Source: Acidimicrobiales bacterium
Lineage (GTDB): Bacteria > Actinomycetota > Acidimicrobiia > Acidimicrobiales > SZUA-35
Reading direction: 5' to 3'
Length of the DNA: 33,747 nt
Assembly (NCBI GenBank): GCA_020630065.1
Contig: JAHDCC010000018.1
Coordinates: 1-33,747, forward strand
Shown here: one piece after another, positions 25,089-32,623 of the stretch
Position numbering within the stretch: position 1 is the stretch's first letter
Layout of the letters: each line of letters begins with the position of its first letter
Notes under the pieces: generated by a model
Seen by the model: the letters and a program-made list of their open reading frames with translations, nothing else
Databases searched by the model: none
Told to the model about the DNA's origin: nothing
Translations under genes and position numbers: made by a program

Positions 25089-25826
25089 TCAGCTGGCGTC
25101 TAAAACCTCAGCCAGCAAGGCTGTTGTCACCGCAAAACAACGATCCGCAGCTGAGGAGTCGTAGTTATCATGCCCAGGCCAGGTGTAACCGTGACCAACG
25201 GCCACAAACCGTTCAACCCCAACATGGTCAAGTTCGGCAACCGCATCAAAGAACGCCTGCTGCATTTCAATCGATTGAATCTCGTCAGCATCCCCGATAC
25301 CAACAAACAACCGACCTGAGAGCTCGTGAGCCGACAGGTGTGGGGAATCATTCTCGTCGTCCACCAGGAACGACGGGTGCGACATTGATCCAACAAGAAA
25401 CTGGTCCGGTTTACGCATCATCGTCCTAAACACCGCCCGGGCGCCAAGACAAAACCCTACACACCCGAGCCGTTCCGAATCGGCTACGCCAACCGCGCCC
25501 AAAGCATCATCCAAATCAGACTGAATCTCTTCATCCGTCATCGACCAAATCATGCCCCACAGTCGATCGACGATCTTTGCATCTGCCCGACGCTGATCCG
25601 GTTCGTAACCAATCAAGCGACCGTGCCGATGATACAAATCAGGCACCAGAACGTCGTAACCCTGATGGGCCAGCAGGCGAGCATAGTCGTGAGTGGCAGT
25701 TCGGATACCTGGACCGTCATGAAAGATCACCACCTTAGGCAACCCGACAGCTTCAGCCGACCTCTTTCTCAAAACGGCCATCGGCCCCGAAGACGTATCA
25801 ACATCTAGAATCTCTTCACACAGCAC
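25089..25826 (-). CDS. Dienelactone hydrolase family protein
   Basis: A 245-residue alpha/beta hydrolase of the DLH family. The cysteine nucleophile Cys126 sits in GFCLGAR, Asp179 in GIGDADE and His212 in VGHGYTW form the rest of the triad, and VVIFHDGPG near residues 32-40 lies at the oxyanion region. Length and order are normal. DLH proteins hydrolyse dienelactones in aromatic breakdown, but many homologues have other ester or lactone substrates, so specificity is open. A GTG start at 25826 lies 8 bp after a TATAAG -10, suggesting a leaderless message. It is divergent from xseA across only 26 bp. It could be read into the azoR operon downstream, although azoR has its own promoter. Confidence 0.88.
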   Translation of the reverse strand: MLCEEILDVDTSSGPMAVLRKRSAEAVGLPKVVIFHDGPGIRTATHDYARLLAHQGYDVLVPDLYHRHGRLIGYEPDQRRADAKIVDRLWGMIWSMTDEEIQSDLDDALGAVGVADSERLGCVGFCLGARAVFRTMMRKPDQFLVGSMSHPSFLVDDENDSPHLSAHELSGRLFVGIGDADEIQSIEMQQAFFDAVAELDHVGVERFVAVGHGYTWPGHDNYDSSAADRCFAVTTALLAEVLDAS

Positions 25827-25844
25827 GCAACGATCTTATATGAT
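25815..25844 (+). promoter_or_regulatory. xseA promoter giving a probable leaderless mRNA
   Basis: TTCACA (25815-25820, five of six) and TATGAT (25839-25844, five of six) are 18 bp apart. The GTG start codon lies 8 bp after the -10, where transcription should begin. No ribosome-binding site is present. Confidence 0.55.
25835..25840 (-). promoter_or_regulatory. -10 element of the dienelactone hydrolase gene
   Basis: TATAAG on the minus strand, 8 bp before the GTG start, overlaps the opposite-strand -10 of xseA by two bases. The -35 at 17 bp (TCTATC) is poor. Confidence 0.35.
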
Positions 25845-25852
25845 GTGACACG

Positions 25853-27235
25853 GTGGAGATAGACCCGTTAGGAACCGAAATTTACACCGCGGCCGAACTA
25901 GCCGACCGGATCGGCACTTCGCTACGTTCGGAGTTTCCCGACACCGTGATGGTTCAAGGCGAAGTGTCCGACCTGAAGCGATCACAACCTGGTCACGTCT
26001 ACTTCAATTTGATAGAACCAGCCGAACCCGGCAAACAGTCGACGGCCTCGCTACCGGTAGCCCTGTTCAATTCGAACAAACAAACGGTCAACACCATTTT
26101 GAAGCGGGCCAACGTGGGCCGAATCCAAGACGGCATGCCGCTACGAATTCGAACGAGTGTCGACTTCTATGCCGCCCGAGGAACATTAACCTTGGCAATG
26201 TCGGGCGTCGACCCCACCTTCACGTTGGACTTTCTCTCTTCAGAGCGCGAACGACTCCTTCAACAACTCATCTCTGAAGGACTAGACAAACCAAACGGCC
26301 AACTACCGATGCCGCCTTCCCCCCGTCGAATCGGACTCGTAACAAGCGTCGGAAGTGCCGCCTACGCCGACTTCACCGACGAACTAAAACAAAGCGGGTT
26401 TTCGTGGGATGTCCTTGTCGCCGACTGCAGAGTGCAAGGCCAAGACGCCGAACAAGCCATCGTGGCTGCAATCAAAACCCTAACCAACTACCATGACGTC
26501 GAATTGATCGCTGTTATCCGAGGCGGTGGAAGCCGAGGAGACTTAAGCACCTTCGACTCAGAACCAATCGCCCGCACGATAGCCAAATGCGCTGTCCCGG
26601 TGCTAACCGGCATCGGCCACGAAATAGACACCAGCATCGCCGACGTCGTCAGCCACTCCGCATACAAAACACCAACCGCGGTAGCCGTCGCACTCAACGA
26701 ACGAGTAGCTGACGCTCTCAACCGAGCGGAGCAGTTCTCAGACGCGATAGCTAGCACAACTATGAGAAAACTGGCCGAAGCAGAAGCCCAGCTAACCACC
26801 AAAGCCACCTCATGGGCGATCAACGCCAACCGTTCGGTTCAGACCCAACAACTCAAAATCGATCGCCTCGCCACCGCAGTCCCACAAGCTGCAGGACACA
26901 AATTAAGAAACGCGAACCTCAGAGTCGACACCGCAGACCGAGAAATCACCAGATCCACTCAACGGACCACCAGACAGCAACAAGCTCGCCTCGCCGCTCT
27001 CGAAACATCATTGACTCGCCACAGTCTCCGACCTGTCGAACAGGCCGAACGCCACCTAACAACGATCGAAAACCAAGTGCGGGCGTTAGACCCTCAACGG
27101 ACTCTGGCTCGCGGCTGGTCCATCACCCGGACCGAAGATGGAACCGTCCTCCGAGACCCCAATCAAGCGGAGCCGGGAACCAAACTCGTCACGACAGTGG
27201 CCGACGGCGAGGTAACAAGCACCGTCACCCCCTAA
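25853..27235 (+). CDS. xseA: Exodeoxyribonuclease VII large subunit
   Basis: A 460-residue catalytic subunit of exonuclease VII, which degrades single-stranded DNA from both ends. An N-terminal OB-fold (about 8-110, with VMVQGEVSDLKRSQPGHVYFNL) precedes the nuclease domain. RIGLVTSVGSAAYADF, IRGGGSRGDLSTFD and GIGHEIDTSIADVVSHSAYKTPTA are the diagnostic motifs. A long coiled coil (about 285-405) binds several XseB subunits, and the end ARGWSITRTEDG is typical. It starts at GTG 25853 with no leader. The small subunit gene lies 5.4 kb away at 32669-32923 rather than directly downstream, so the stoichiometry must be set in trans. Confidence 0.97.
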   Translation: MEIDPLGTEIYTAAELADRIGTSLRSEFPDTVMVQGEVSDLKRSQPGHVYFNLIEPAEPGKQSTASLPVALFNSNKQTVNTILKRANVGRIQDGMPLRIRTSVDFYAARGTLTLAMSGVDPTFTLDFLSSERERLLQQLISEGLDKPNGQLPMPPSPRRIGLVTSVGSAAYADFTDELKQSGFSWDVLVADCRVQGQDAEQAIVAAIKTLTNYHDVELIAVIRGGGSRGDLSTFDSEPIARTIAKCAVPVLTGIGHEIDTSIADVVSHSAYKTPTAVAVALNERVADALNRAEQFSDAIASTTMRKLAEAEAQLTTKATSWAINANRSVQTQQLKIDRLATAVPQAAGHKLRNANLRVDTADREITRSTQRTTRQQQARLAALETSLTRHSLRPVEQAERHLTTIENQVRALDPQRTLARGWSITRTEDGTVLRDPNQAEPGTKLVTTVADGEVTSTVTP

Positions 27236-27368
27236 CCCGACCGTGCCCCCTCCATGTTTACGAATTGAGATAAGTGTGACATTACCCACCTGGTAGATAC
27301 TTGGGAATACCTGATACCAAACCACGGTTCCCACTTGTTAAGAGTACCTAACATTTGGAGAAACTTTA

Positions 27369-27767
27369 ATGACTGTTAGTCAAGAAATCCCCCACAGCAC
27401 TTCCACTATTGAAGGCGACAATCGACCCCGATTCGGTATTGGGCACATCTCAATAACGGCAGCCGACGTCGCAACACTAACCAACTTTTATACATCCATC
27501 GGCATGCGACTCGTTGTCAACATGCAACAAGCTGCCATCCTCGAACTTCGAGGAGGAACCCACATCGTCGTCAGGACAGGCCAACCCGGCCAAGCAACCC
27601 TCGACCTAATTGTCGATGACATCAACGAAACACATACCCTGTTCGAAACAGTCGGAACCAACCCAAGCGCAATCACTCGTGGTAACCCCCACGACCGATT
27701 CAGCGTCACCGACCCCGAAGGAAACCGTCTTTTGGTGAACTCAAATCACGCCATCGGACCTGTCTAG
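27369..27767 (+). CDS. VOC-superfamily (glyoxalase/dioxygenase-like) protein
   Basis: A 132-residue protein with the paired beta-alpha-beta-beta-beta modules of the vicinal-oxygen-chelate fold. RFGIGHISITAADVATLTNFYTSIG opens the first module, whose histidine is a usual metal ligand. ATLDLIVDDI and the C-terminal FSVTDPEGNRLLVNS, with a conserved glutamate, form the second. VOC proteins include glyoxalase I, dioxygenases and fosfomycin or bleomycin resistance proteins, and sequence alone does not choose. TTTGGAGAAA stands about 9 nt before the ATG. It follows xseA after 133 bp in which no firm promoter was found. Confidence 0.85.
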   Translation: MTVSQEIPHSTSTIEGDNRPRFGIGHISITAADVATLTNFYTSIGMRLVVNMQQAAILELRGGTHIVVRTGQPGQATLDLIVDDINETHTLFETVGTNPSAITRGNPHDRFSVTDPEGNRLLVNSNHAIGPV

Positions 27768-27898
27768 ACAACACAGACGTCCGAAATACCTACATCGAGA
27801 CCGGCTCAATAACCAAACGTTAGATTCACATCTAAAGGCACCGCCGCCAGAGCAGCTACACAAAGCACAATTACTGCTGCGTGGTGTCGATGGAAGTG

Positions 27899-27955
27899 TC
27901 TACAGGCAGTGACGATCTGACCCAGCTTTTGCTTGGTCGATCGTGACAGTGTAGA
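27899..27955. repeat. Long imperfect inverted repeat
   Basis: A 57-nt segment folds back on itself: TCTACA pairs with TGTAGA at the ends, ACGATC with GATCGT in the middle, and GACCCAGC with GCTTGGTC around a TTTT loop. Three mismatched patches separate the helices. Confidence 0.75.
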
Positions 27956-27977
27956 GGAAACTCGCAGCCGTATCGCT

Positions 27978-28007
27978 GCGGCCGAGAAACGTTTGATTCT
28001 CGGCCGC
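27978..28007 (-). terminator. Terminator-like hairpin after the aminotransferase gene
   Basis: GCGGCCGAGAA (27978-27988) and TTCTCGGCCGC (27997-28007) form a perfect 11-bp GC-rich stem with an 8-nt loop, 27 bp past the aminotransferase stop. There is no U-tract on either strand, so the efficiency is uncertain. Confidence 0.6.
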
Positions 28008-28034
28008 TGCTCGGGACCAGACTTGAAGGACTCT

Positions 28035-29159
28035 TCACCTAGCCCACGACGTTAACTGCTCAACAGCGTCATACATAGTTTCGGTAGATCCCGAGTAACT
28101 AAACCGTAGAAAGTCGTGCCCATCGACAGGGTCGAAGTCAATACCCGGAGTCACAGCTACTCCGCAACTATCAAGCCACTCCGCTGCCAACTCAACACTT
28201 GACCCCAAATGGCTACACCGAGCCCACAGATAAAATGCCCCGTCCGTCGGCGCAATGTCGGTCAACCCAACTCGCGGCAGCCCTTCGAGCAAGACGTTCC
28301 GATTCTGGTTGTAACGGGCTACGTGTTGGTCAAGTTCTGTCTTGCATTCCAACGCCGCTAATGCGACGTGTTGTGACAGCGCCGTCGGACAGATCACCAA
28401 GTTTTGGGCTAGGCGGTCCACAGCACCGCATAAACTTTTCGGCAAAACCATCCAACCGATCCGCCACCCCGTCATCGAGAAATATTTCGAGAAACTATTG
28501 ATCACGATGGGGTTCGACGAAAAAGCTGAAGCGGTCGCAACCTCGGCACCGTAGGTAAGCCCATGGTAAATTTCATCGGAAATCAGTCGCACATCATTTT
28601 CATCGCACCACGCCACTAGAGAAGCTAAATCGTTCGGAGCCATCACAGTCCCTGTGGGGTTTGACGGCGAAGCGACGATAACACCGTCCAGATTGGCAAC
28701 TCGTTGGAGATGTTCAACCGTCGGTTGATAGCGGGTTGAGGCGTCCACCTTGATCGGCACCGGAACCATATGGAGTGCCAGAACCATGTTGCGGTAACAC
28801 GGGTACCCCGGTTCGGGTACACCTATGCGTGCCCCAGGTTCGAATGCCGCCAACAACGCAAGAGTCATGGCCCCTGAAGCACCTTGGGTGATGGCTATTC
28901 GTGTGTCATCAACCTCGACGTCATACATCGAATGCAGGTGCTGCGCGATTGCTGGTGCAAGCTCGGGAATACCTCGACTTGGGGTGTATCCGAGCGGTGA
29001 ACCTTCAAGCATTTCATGAGCCCGACGGACAGCCGCTGCTGGAGCGCCAGTTGAAGGTTGGCCCACTTCTAAATGCAGCACACGTTTACCGGCTTGTTCC
29101 CGCCGTTGGGCTGCCGCCATTACTTCCATGACGTAGAACGGGGTGATAGGTGCAGGCAC
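28035..29159 (-). CDS. Pyridoxal-phosphate aminotransferase, class I/II (aspartate-aminotransferase fold)
   Basis: A 374-residue PLP enzyme of the AspC-like family. The cofactor lysine is Lys225 in SFSKYFSMTGWRIGW, and SPSNPTG (Asn168), SDEIYHGL (Asp195, Tyr198) and the C-terminal arginine in LRFSYSG are the expected cofactor and substrate residues. N-terminal HLEVGQPSTGAP and YTPSRG are also typical. The donor and acceptor cannot be told from the sequence; the class covers aspartate, alanine and N-succinyl-diaminopimelate aminotransferases. The GTG start at 29159 lies 7 bp after a TACTCT -10, implying a leaderless transcript. It is divergent from the binding lipoprotein at 29344. Confidence 0.92.
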   Translation of the reverse strand: MPAPITPFYVMEVMAAAQRREQAGKRVLHLEVGQPSTGAPAAAVRRAHEMLEGSPLGYTPSRGIPELAPAIAQHLHSMYDVEVDDTRIAITQGASGAMTLALLAAFEPGARIGVPEPGYPCYRNMVLALHMVPVPIKVDASTRYQPTVEHLQRVANLDGVIVASPSNPTGTVMAPNDLASLVAWCDENDVRLISDEIYHGLTYGAEVATASAFSSNPIVINSFSKYFSMTGWRIGWMVLPKSLCGAVDRLAQNLVICPTALSQHVALAALECKTELDQHVARYNQNRNVLLEGLPRVGLTDIAPTDGAFYLWARCSHLGSSVELAAEWLDSCGVAVTPGIDFDPVDGHDFLRFSYSGSTETMYDAVEQLTSWAR

Positions 29160-29166
29160 AGTGTTT

Positions 29167-29172
29167 AGAGTA
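29167..29172 (-). promoter_or_regulatory. -10 element of the aminotransferase gene, leaderless layout
   Basis: TACTCT on the minus strand lies 7 bp before the GTG start. A weak -35, TTGCGG, is 19 bp further upstream. The distance puts the transcription start at or next to the start codon. Confidence 0.35.
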
Positions 29173-29343
29173 ACTAGCTTGTTCAGCTAACCCGCAAATT
29201 AGATGCACGAACAGCCAGTCATTCTGGCTATCAAACCGCCCGCTTCATCAACTATTTATGTTCTATTTAGGTATTCGGATTTCTTTTTATCTAGCCCAGG
29301 TGTTGAACGTTGTACCTTGAAAACAGGTAGGGGGTTCTAAGGC

Positions 29344-30162
29344 GTGGAATGGTCACGAATGCGTTTGCTTTTGACGGTTTCTGCACTGCTAGTTTCGTGT
29401 TCGTCATCGGCCACAACACCTCAAACGAACCCCGACAAACCTCGAACCTCTGCACCGGCTACAGACGTCAACCCTGAGACGGCAACGATTACAGACGGCA
29501 CCCTAGCCGTCTGTGTCGAACCTCATCCCCACTTTGTCGAGTCCGCCGATGATGCTACTTCGTGGAGTGGATACGAGATCGACGTAGTGAACGAAGTGGC
29601 AGACCGCCTAGGGCAGAACCTAACCATTATTGAGATTACGTCTCCCACGATCTGGTCCGAACCGAGTCGGCAAGTATGTGACATCGCTGCTGGCAAGATC
29701 TTGATCAACAACCAACGGCGGCAGCAGGCGATTTTCTCAACCCCGTATTTCACCGTCGACCAGGCAATCGTGCGTAGCGTCGACCCTTCTTCGAGTTTTC
29801 TTTCCCTAGAAGATATGGAGGGTGAACGAATTGGTGTCGTTGCAGGGTCGGCCGGGCAGCGAATCACCACGGCGCGGGTCAGAAACCCTACACTTCGAAC
29901 GTTTACATCTCCCGGCGAGCTGCTAGCTGCGACCCAAACCGGTCAGATAGAGCTGGCGGTAATCGACGAGTTTGAGTTAGGAGACCTTCCTGATGATCTC
30001 TACATAGCCGGGCTGCTTCAAAGCAACGAAGAATACGGGTTGGCATTTGGGCGACAAAACAGGGCGCTCCGACAGGCTGTAAATGACGTGTTAGCTGAAC
30101 TTGACGCTGACGGAACCAGCGAAGAGATCTACACCAAATGGCTGTCCCCGAATGAGAGATAG
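29344..30162 (+). CDS. Extracellular solute-binding lipoprotein, family 3 (amino-acid type)
   Basis: A 272-residue periplasmic-type binding protein (SBP_bac_3). A short signal ends in VSC with the lipidated Cys19, followed by a Thr/Pro/Asn linker of about 30 residues. The domain begins GTLAVCVEPHPHFVES and has SGYEIDVVNEVADRLG, a family hallmark, then IAAGKILINNQRRQQAIFSTPYF, GERIGVVAGSAG and LAFGRQNRALRQAVNDVLAEL. Family 3 proteins bind polar amino acids, but no ABC permease or ATPase gene is nearby, so it may serve a distant transporter or act as a sensor. GTG 29344 and ATG 29359 are both plausible starts. The stop overlaps the start of the next gene. Confidence 0.87.
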   Translation: MEWSRMRLLLTVSALLVSCSSSATTPQTNPDKPRTSAPATDVNPETATITDGTLAVCVEPHPHFVESADDATSWSGYEIDVVNEVADRLGQNLTIIEITSPTIWSEPSRQVCDIAAGKILINNQRRQQAIFSTPYFTVDQAIVRSVDPSSSFLSLEDMEGERIGVVAGSAGQRITTARVRNPTLRTFTSPGELLAATQTGQIELAVIDEFELGDLPDDLYIAGLLQSNEEYGLAFGRQNRALRQAVNDVLAELDADGTSEEIYTKWLSPNER

Positions 30163-30982
30163 ACGGCAAGGCGTAAACCGGACAGTACAGGCGTCAGACG
30201 ACGTTCGCAGATGGCGGCGTATTGTTGCAGTAACAGCCGTAATGTTGCTGGTAGTGATGGGGATGAATGTAGTTCGATACGGAGCGCTTTGGACTCCAGA
30301 TGACAAGGACTTAAATACCCAAGCCGAGAACCCTACCCGGCCAGAATCTTCTACCGAGCCGACTCAACCTCGCTACCCCCTGACGCCGATGCCTGACGGC
30401 TGGTTATCCAGTCCGATACCACCAGAGCCAACACCTGAAGCGGTCATATTTGGTGACGACAACACCGTGCGTTTGGTTGGGGCGGTTCCCAGCTGGGATG
30501 ACGCTCAACTACGAGAAGCCAAGCTCCGAGCACTTCTCCCCCGCAACTTTCGGTTGTCTAACGAGTTCGTTTACCATCCCGATGCGTTACCAGAACCCGA
30601 GTTCAGTTTTCGAACGATTGTGCTTGAACAGTCGACGCTGTTCGCTCCTAGCGAATCGATTCTGGCCACTGAGCCTCCGGTATTGGCAGCCATTGCTTCC
30701 ATCATGATCACCCAACCCGATCTGATTGTAGAAATAAGTGGCCACACCGACTCGGACGGCGACCCGCTAGACAATCTTCGTCTAGGGCTTGCCCGCGCAA
30801 AGTCGATATCGCTGGTGCTTCAAGCACGAGCGGTCCCACCACAACAGATCGCATTGTGGTCCGCAGGTGAATCTGACCCAATAGACGAGGTCGACAAGTC
30901 CAAAAACCGTCGGATAGAACTACGCCTATTCCCTCGACCGACCAGCGAGTTAGACCGAAGGACACGAGACGACGATGGCTAG
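30152..30982 (+). CDS. Second ArfA-like membrane-anchored OmpA-domain protein
   Basis: From the ATG at 30152 this is a 276-residue protein. A basic N-terminus (RRWRR) leads into one membrane segment (IVAVTAVMLLVVMGMNVV, about 23-40). A Pro/Thr-rich linker, a BON-like module (about 100-150, with DDNTVRLVGAVPSWDDAQ) and a C-terminal OmpA domain follow. The OmpA domain shows ISGHTDSDGDPLDN, LRLGLARAKSI and KSKNRRIELRL, so the peptidoglycan-binding Asp and Arg are kept. The start overlaps the end of the binding lipoprotein by 11 bp, which argues for coupled translation; an earlier ATG at 30101 would overlap by 62 bp and looks unnecessary. It is a paralogue of 14191-15276 in domain order and in the SGHTDSDG motif. 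Confidence 0.85.
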   Translation: MRDRRQGVNRTVQASDDVRRWRRIVAVTAVMLLVVMGMNVVRYGALWTPDDKDLNTQAENPTRPESSTEPTQPRYPLTPMPDGWLSSPIPPEPTPEAVIFGDDNTVRLVGAVPSWDDAQLREAKLRALLPRNFRLSNEFVYHPDALPEPEFSFRTIVLEQSTLFAPSESILATEPPVLAAIASIMITQPDLIVEISGHTDSDGDPLDNLRLGLARAKSISLVLQARAVPPQQIALWSAGESDPIDEVDKSKNRRIELRLFPRPTSELDRRTRDDDG

Positions 30983-31010
30983 CCGACGTCTCGAGCCGCT
31001 TCGCTAGCCA
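30976..31010. terminator. Inverted repeat across the stops of two convergent genes
   Basis: TGGCTAGC (30976-30983) and GCTAGCCA (31003-31010) form a perfect 8-bp stem with a 19-nt loop. Both gene stop codons (TAG) lie within the arms. There is no U-tract; it may be a compact bidirectional terminator. Confidence 0.4.
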
Positions 31011-32119
31011 ACCACGTTGAGCATGTCCACATGGTCGTATCCAAGGTCGCGGGCGACCGCCTCGTGAGTCACGTGCCCCTGACAGACATTCAATCCGGCG
31101 GCGAGCTGTGAATCAGATCGAAGGGCTTCTTTCCAGCCAAGATCAGCGAGATTCAACGCGTGGGGAAGAGTGACGTTGTTGAGGGCATAAGTGGAAGTCC
31201 GAGCCACCGCTCCAGGCATATTGGCGACACAATAGTGAACTATTCCGTCGACCATAAACGTCGGCGATTCATGAGTCGTCGGTGTTGACGTTTCGAAACA
31301 ACCACCTTGATCGATCGCAATGTCGACCAAAACCGAACCGGCTTTCATCGTGCCCAACATTTGACGGGTGACCAGTTTTGGGGCGGACGCTCCAGGCACC
31401 AAAACCGCGCCGATTACGAGGTCTGCACCGGCGACGCTATCGGCCAGGTTGGCACTATTTGAGAATCGGGTAATTGCCTGCGCTTGGAAATATTTGCCAA
31501 GACGTTCTAATACTTCAGGGTTGCGATCCAGGATCGTGACGCTTGCCCCTAAACCAACCGCCATTTGGGCGGCGTTGAATCCGGCAACCCCTCCGCCGAT
31601 TATGGTTACTGAGCCTGGTGCTACGCCAGGCACCCCTCCCAGCAGTATGCCTCGGCCACCGTTTGTTCGTTCGAGTGCCGTAGCACCGGCTTGTACAGAG
31701 AGACGACCGGCGACTTGGCTCATAGGTTTGAGCAATGGCAGCCCTCCAGATCGTCCCGTTACTGTTTCGTAGGCGATGCAAACTGCGCCGGAGTCCACAA
31801 GATCTCTGGCCTGTTCTGGATCTGGCGCCAAATGCAGGTAGGTGAAGAGTATTTGGTCGGGGCGTATCCATTTCCGCTCATGGGCTTGTGGCTCTTTGAC
31901 TTTGATGATCAAATCGACGGATTCGAATATCTCCTGAGGGGTTCCCGCTGTTGATGCACCTGCAGCCGCATACTCGGAATCATCGGCCCCTATTCCTATG
32001 CCGGCGTCACGTTCGACAACGACATCGTGGCCACGGGCGACAAACTCAGCGACGCTTTCTGGTGTCAATCCGACCCGATATTCGTGATTTTTTATCTCTT
32101 TTGGGATACCTATTCGCAT
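31004..32119 (-). CDS. ald: Alanine dehydrogenase
   Basis: A 371-residue NAD-dependent enzyme that interconverts L-alanine with pyruvate and ammonia. The N-terminus MRIGIPKEIKNHEYRVGLTP with Arg15 is diagnostic. Lys75 (KVKEPQ), His96 (YLHLAPD), the NAD-binding GGGVAG at 175-180 and Asp270 (VDIAIDQGG) are the known catalytic and binding residues, all present. The length equals the family norm. The ATG at 32119 is the only sensible start. It converges on the OmpA-domain gene and is divergent from the cold-shock gene. Alanine feeds both nitrogen metabolism and peptidoglycan synthesis. Confidence 0.97.
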   Translation of the reverse strand: MRIGIPKEIKNHEYRVGLTPESVAEFVARGHDVVVERDAGIGIGADDSEYAAAGASTAGTPQEIFESVDLIIKVKEPQAHERKWIRPDQILFTYLHLAPDPEQARDLVDSGAVCIAYETVTGRSGGLPLLKPMSQVAGRLSVQAGATALERTNGGRGILLGGVPGVAPGSVTIIGGGVAGFNAAQMAVGLGASVTILDRNPEVLERLGKYFQAQAITRFSNSANLADSVAGADLVIGAVLVPGASAPKLVTRQMLGTMKAGSVLVDIAIDQGGCFETSTPTTHESPTFMVDGIVHYCVANMPGAVARTSTYALNNVTLPHALNLADLGWKEALRSDSQLAAGLNVCQGHVTHEAVARDLGYDHVDMLNVVG

Positions 32120-32193
32120 ACTTCTCGACCTCTATCTGTGCGGTATTATGCGGGATCACTACCGTAGCTCGTACTTCATCCCTATAACTTTAT

Positions 32194-32224
32194 TTGCCTT
32201 TGCCCCCATGGGCAGAGGTAGAAT
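32194..32224 (+). promoter_or_regulatory. Candidate cold-shock gene promoter
   Basis: TTGCCT (32194-32199) and TAGAAT (32219-32224) are 19 bp apart with CCCCC in the spacer, the same layout as 14107-14137. The start would be near 32231. The roughly 45-nt leader holds a small hairpin with AGGTTG and CAACCT arms. Confidence 0.5.
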
Positions 32225-32275
32225 GTTGAGGTGAGGTTGGTACAAGATCAACCTTGAGAGTAAAGAGAGATTGCT

Positions 32276-32476
32276 TTGGCAACAGGTACAGTCAAGTTTT
32301 TTAACGCCGAAAAGGGATTTGGTTTCATTTCCCGTGAAGATGGTGATGACGTATTCGTTCACTACTCAAACATTCAAGGGGACGGTTACAAGTCGCTCGA
32401 TGAAGGCCAAGCGGTCGAATTCGATGTAGCGCCGGGCCGCAAAGGAGAAGAAGCTCAAAACGTCAGGGCGGTCTGA
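32276..32476 (+). CDS. Cold-shock-domain protein, CspA family
   Basis: A 66-residue single-domain nucleic-acid chaperone. [16 protein letters not shown] carries RNP1 (KGFGFI), and [10 protein letters not shown] is RNP2. The C-terminal [19 protein letters not shown] completes the five-stranded barrel. The start is a TTG at 32276, 7 nt after AAAGAGAGA; no ATG precedes the conserved first strand. Such proteins melt RNA structure during cold or rapid growth. The 3' side has several hairpins before xseB. Confidence 0.96.
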   Translation: MATGTVKFFNAEKGFGFISREDGDDVFVHYSNIQGDGYKSLDEGQAVEFDVAPGRKGEEAQNVRAV

Positions 32477-32512
32477 CAAAAAGAACGCTGGGTGGTTCGT
32501 TACCAACACCCA

Positions 32513-32555
32513 AAGTGTTCCCGACTAGCACAGTCGTGTTAGTCACGGGCACTTC
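32513..32555 (+). repeat. Imperfect hairpin downstream of the cold-shock gene
   Basis: AAGTG/CACTT, CCCG/CGGG and ACTAGCAC/GTGTTAGT nest into one stem of about 17 pairs around the loop AGTC, interrupted by two small bulges. No U-run follows. It may stabilise the message or form part of a compound terminator. Confidence 0.5.
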
Positions 32556-32569
32556 AGTTACATAGATAC

Positions 32570-32604
32570 AAGGAGTGCGCAGAGTCTAACTCGGCGCACT
32601 TCTT
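32570..32604 (+). terminator. Probable terminator of the cold-shock transcript
   Basis: AAGGAGTGCGC pairs with GCGCACTTCTT (one G-U pair), then an A-G mismatch and an inner GAGT/ACTC stem enclose the loop CTA. A pyrimidine-rich CGTTTACG follows. The U-tract is weak, so the call rests mainly on stem strength and position between two genes. Confidence 0.55.
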
Positions 32605-32623
32605 CGTTTACGCTTTAGGGTTA

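Larger units (their letters stand above)
27768..28034. other. Intergenic region with several consecutive hairpins
   Basis: No gene was found in this 267-bp gap between convergent VOC and aminotransferase genes. It contains a small dyad TTAGAT-TCAC-ATCTAA (27820-27835), a GGCACC/GGTGTC pairing enclosing GCAGC/GCTGC (27837-27888), a long imperfect hairpin (27899-27955) and a perfect 11-bp stem (27978-28007). The chain could be a set of terminators or a structured RNA. I could not match it to 6S RNA, RNase P RNA, tmRNA or SRP RNA. Confidence 0.45.

Noticed and set aside
24047-25826. Single operon of dienelactone hydrolase, azoreductase and HxlR
   Set aside because: A complete promoter with a double operator lies between the hydrolase and azoreductase genes, and the gap is 134 bp. 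Read-through remains possible.
27768-28034. 6S RNA, RNase P RNA, tmRNA or SRP RNA in the hairpin-rich gap
   Set aside because: None of the conserved sequence signatures of these RNAs is present, and the region lacks one overall closing stem.
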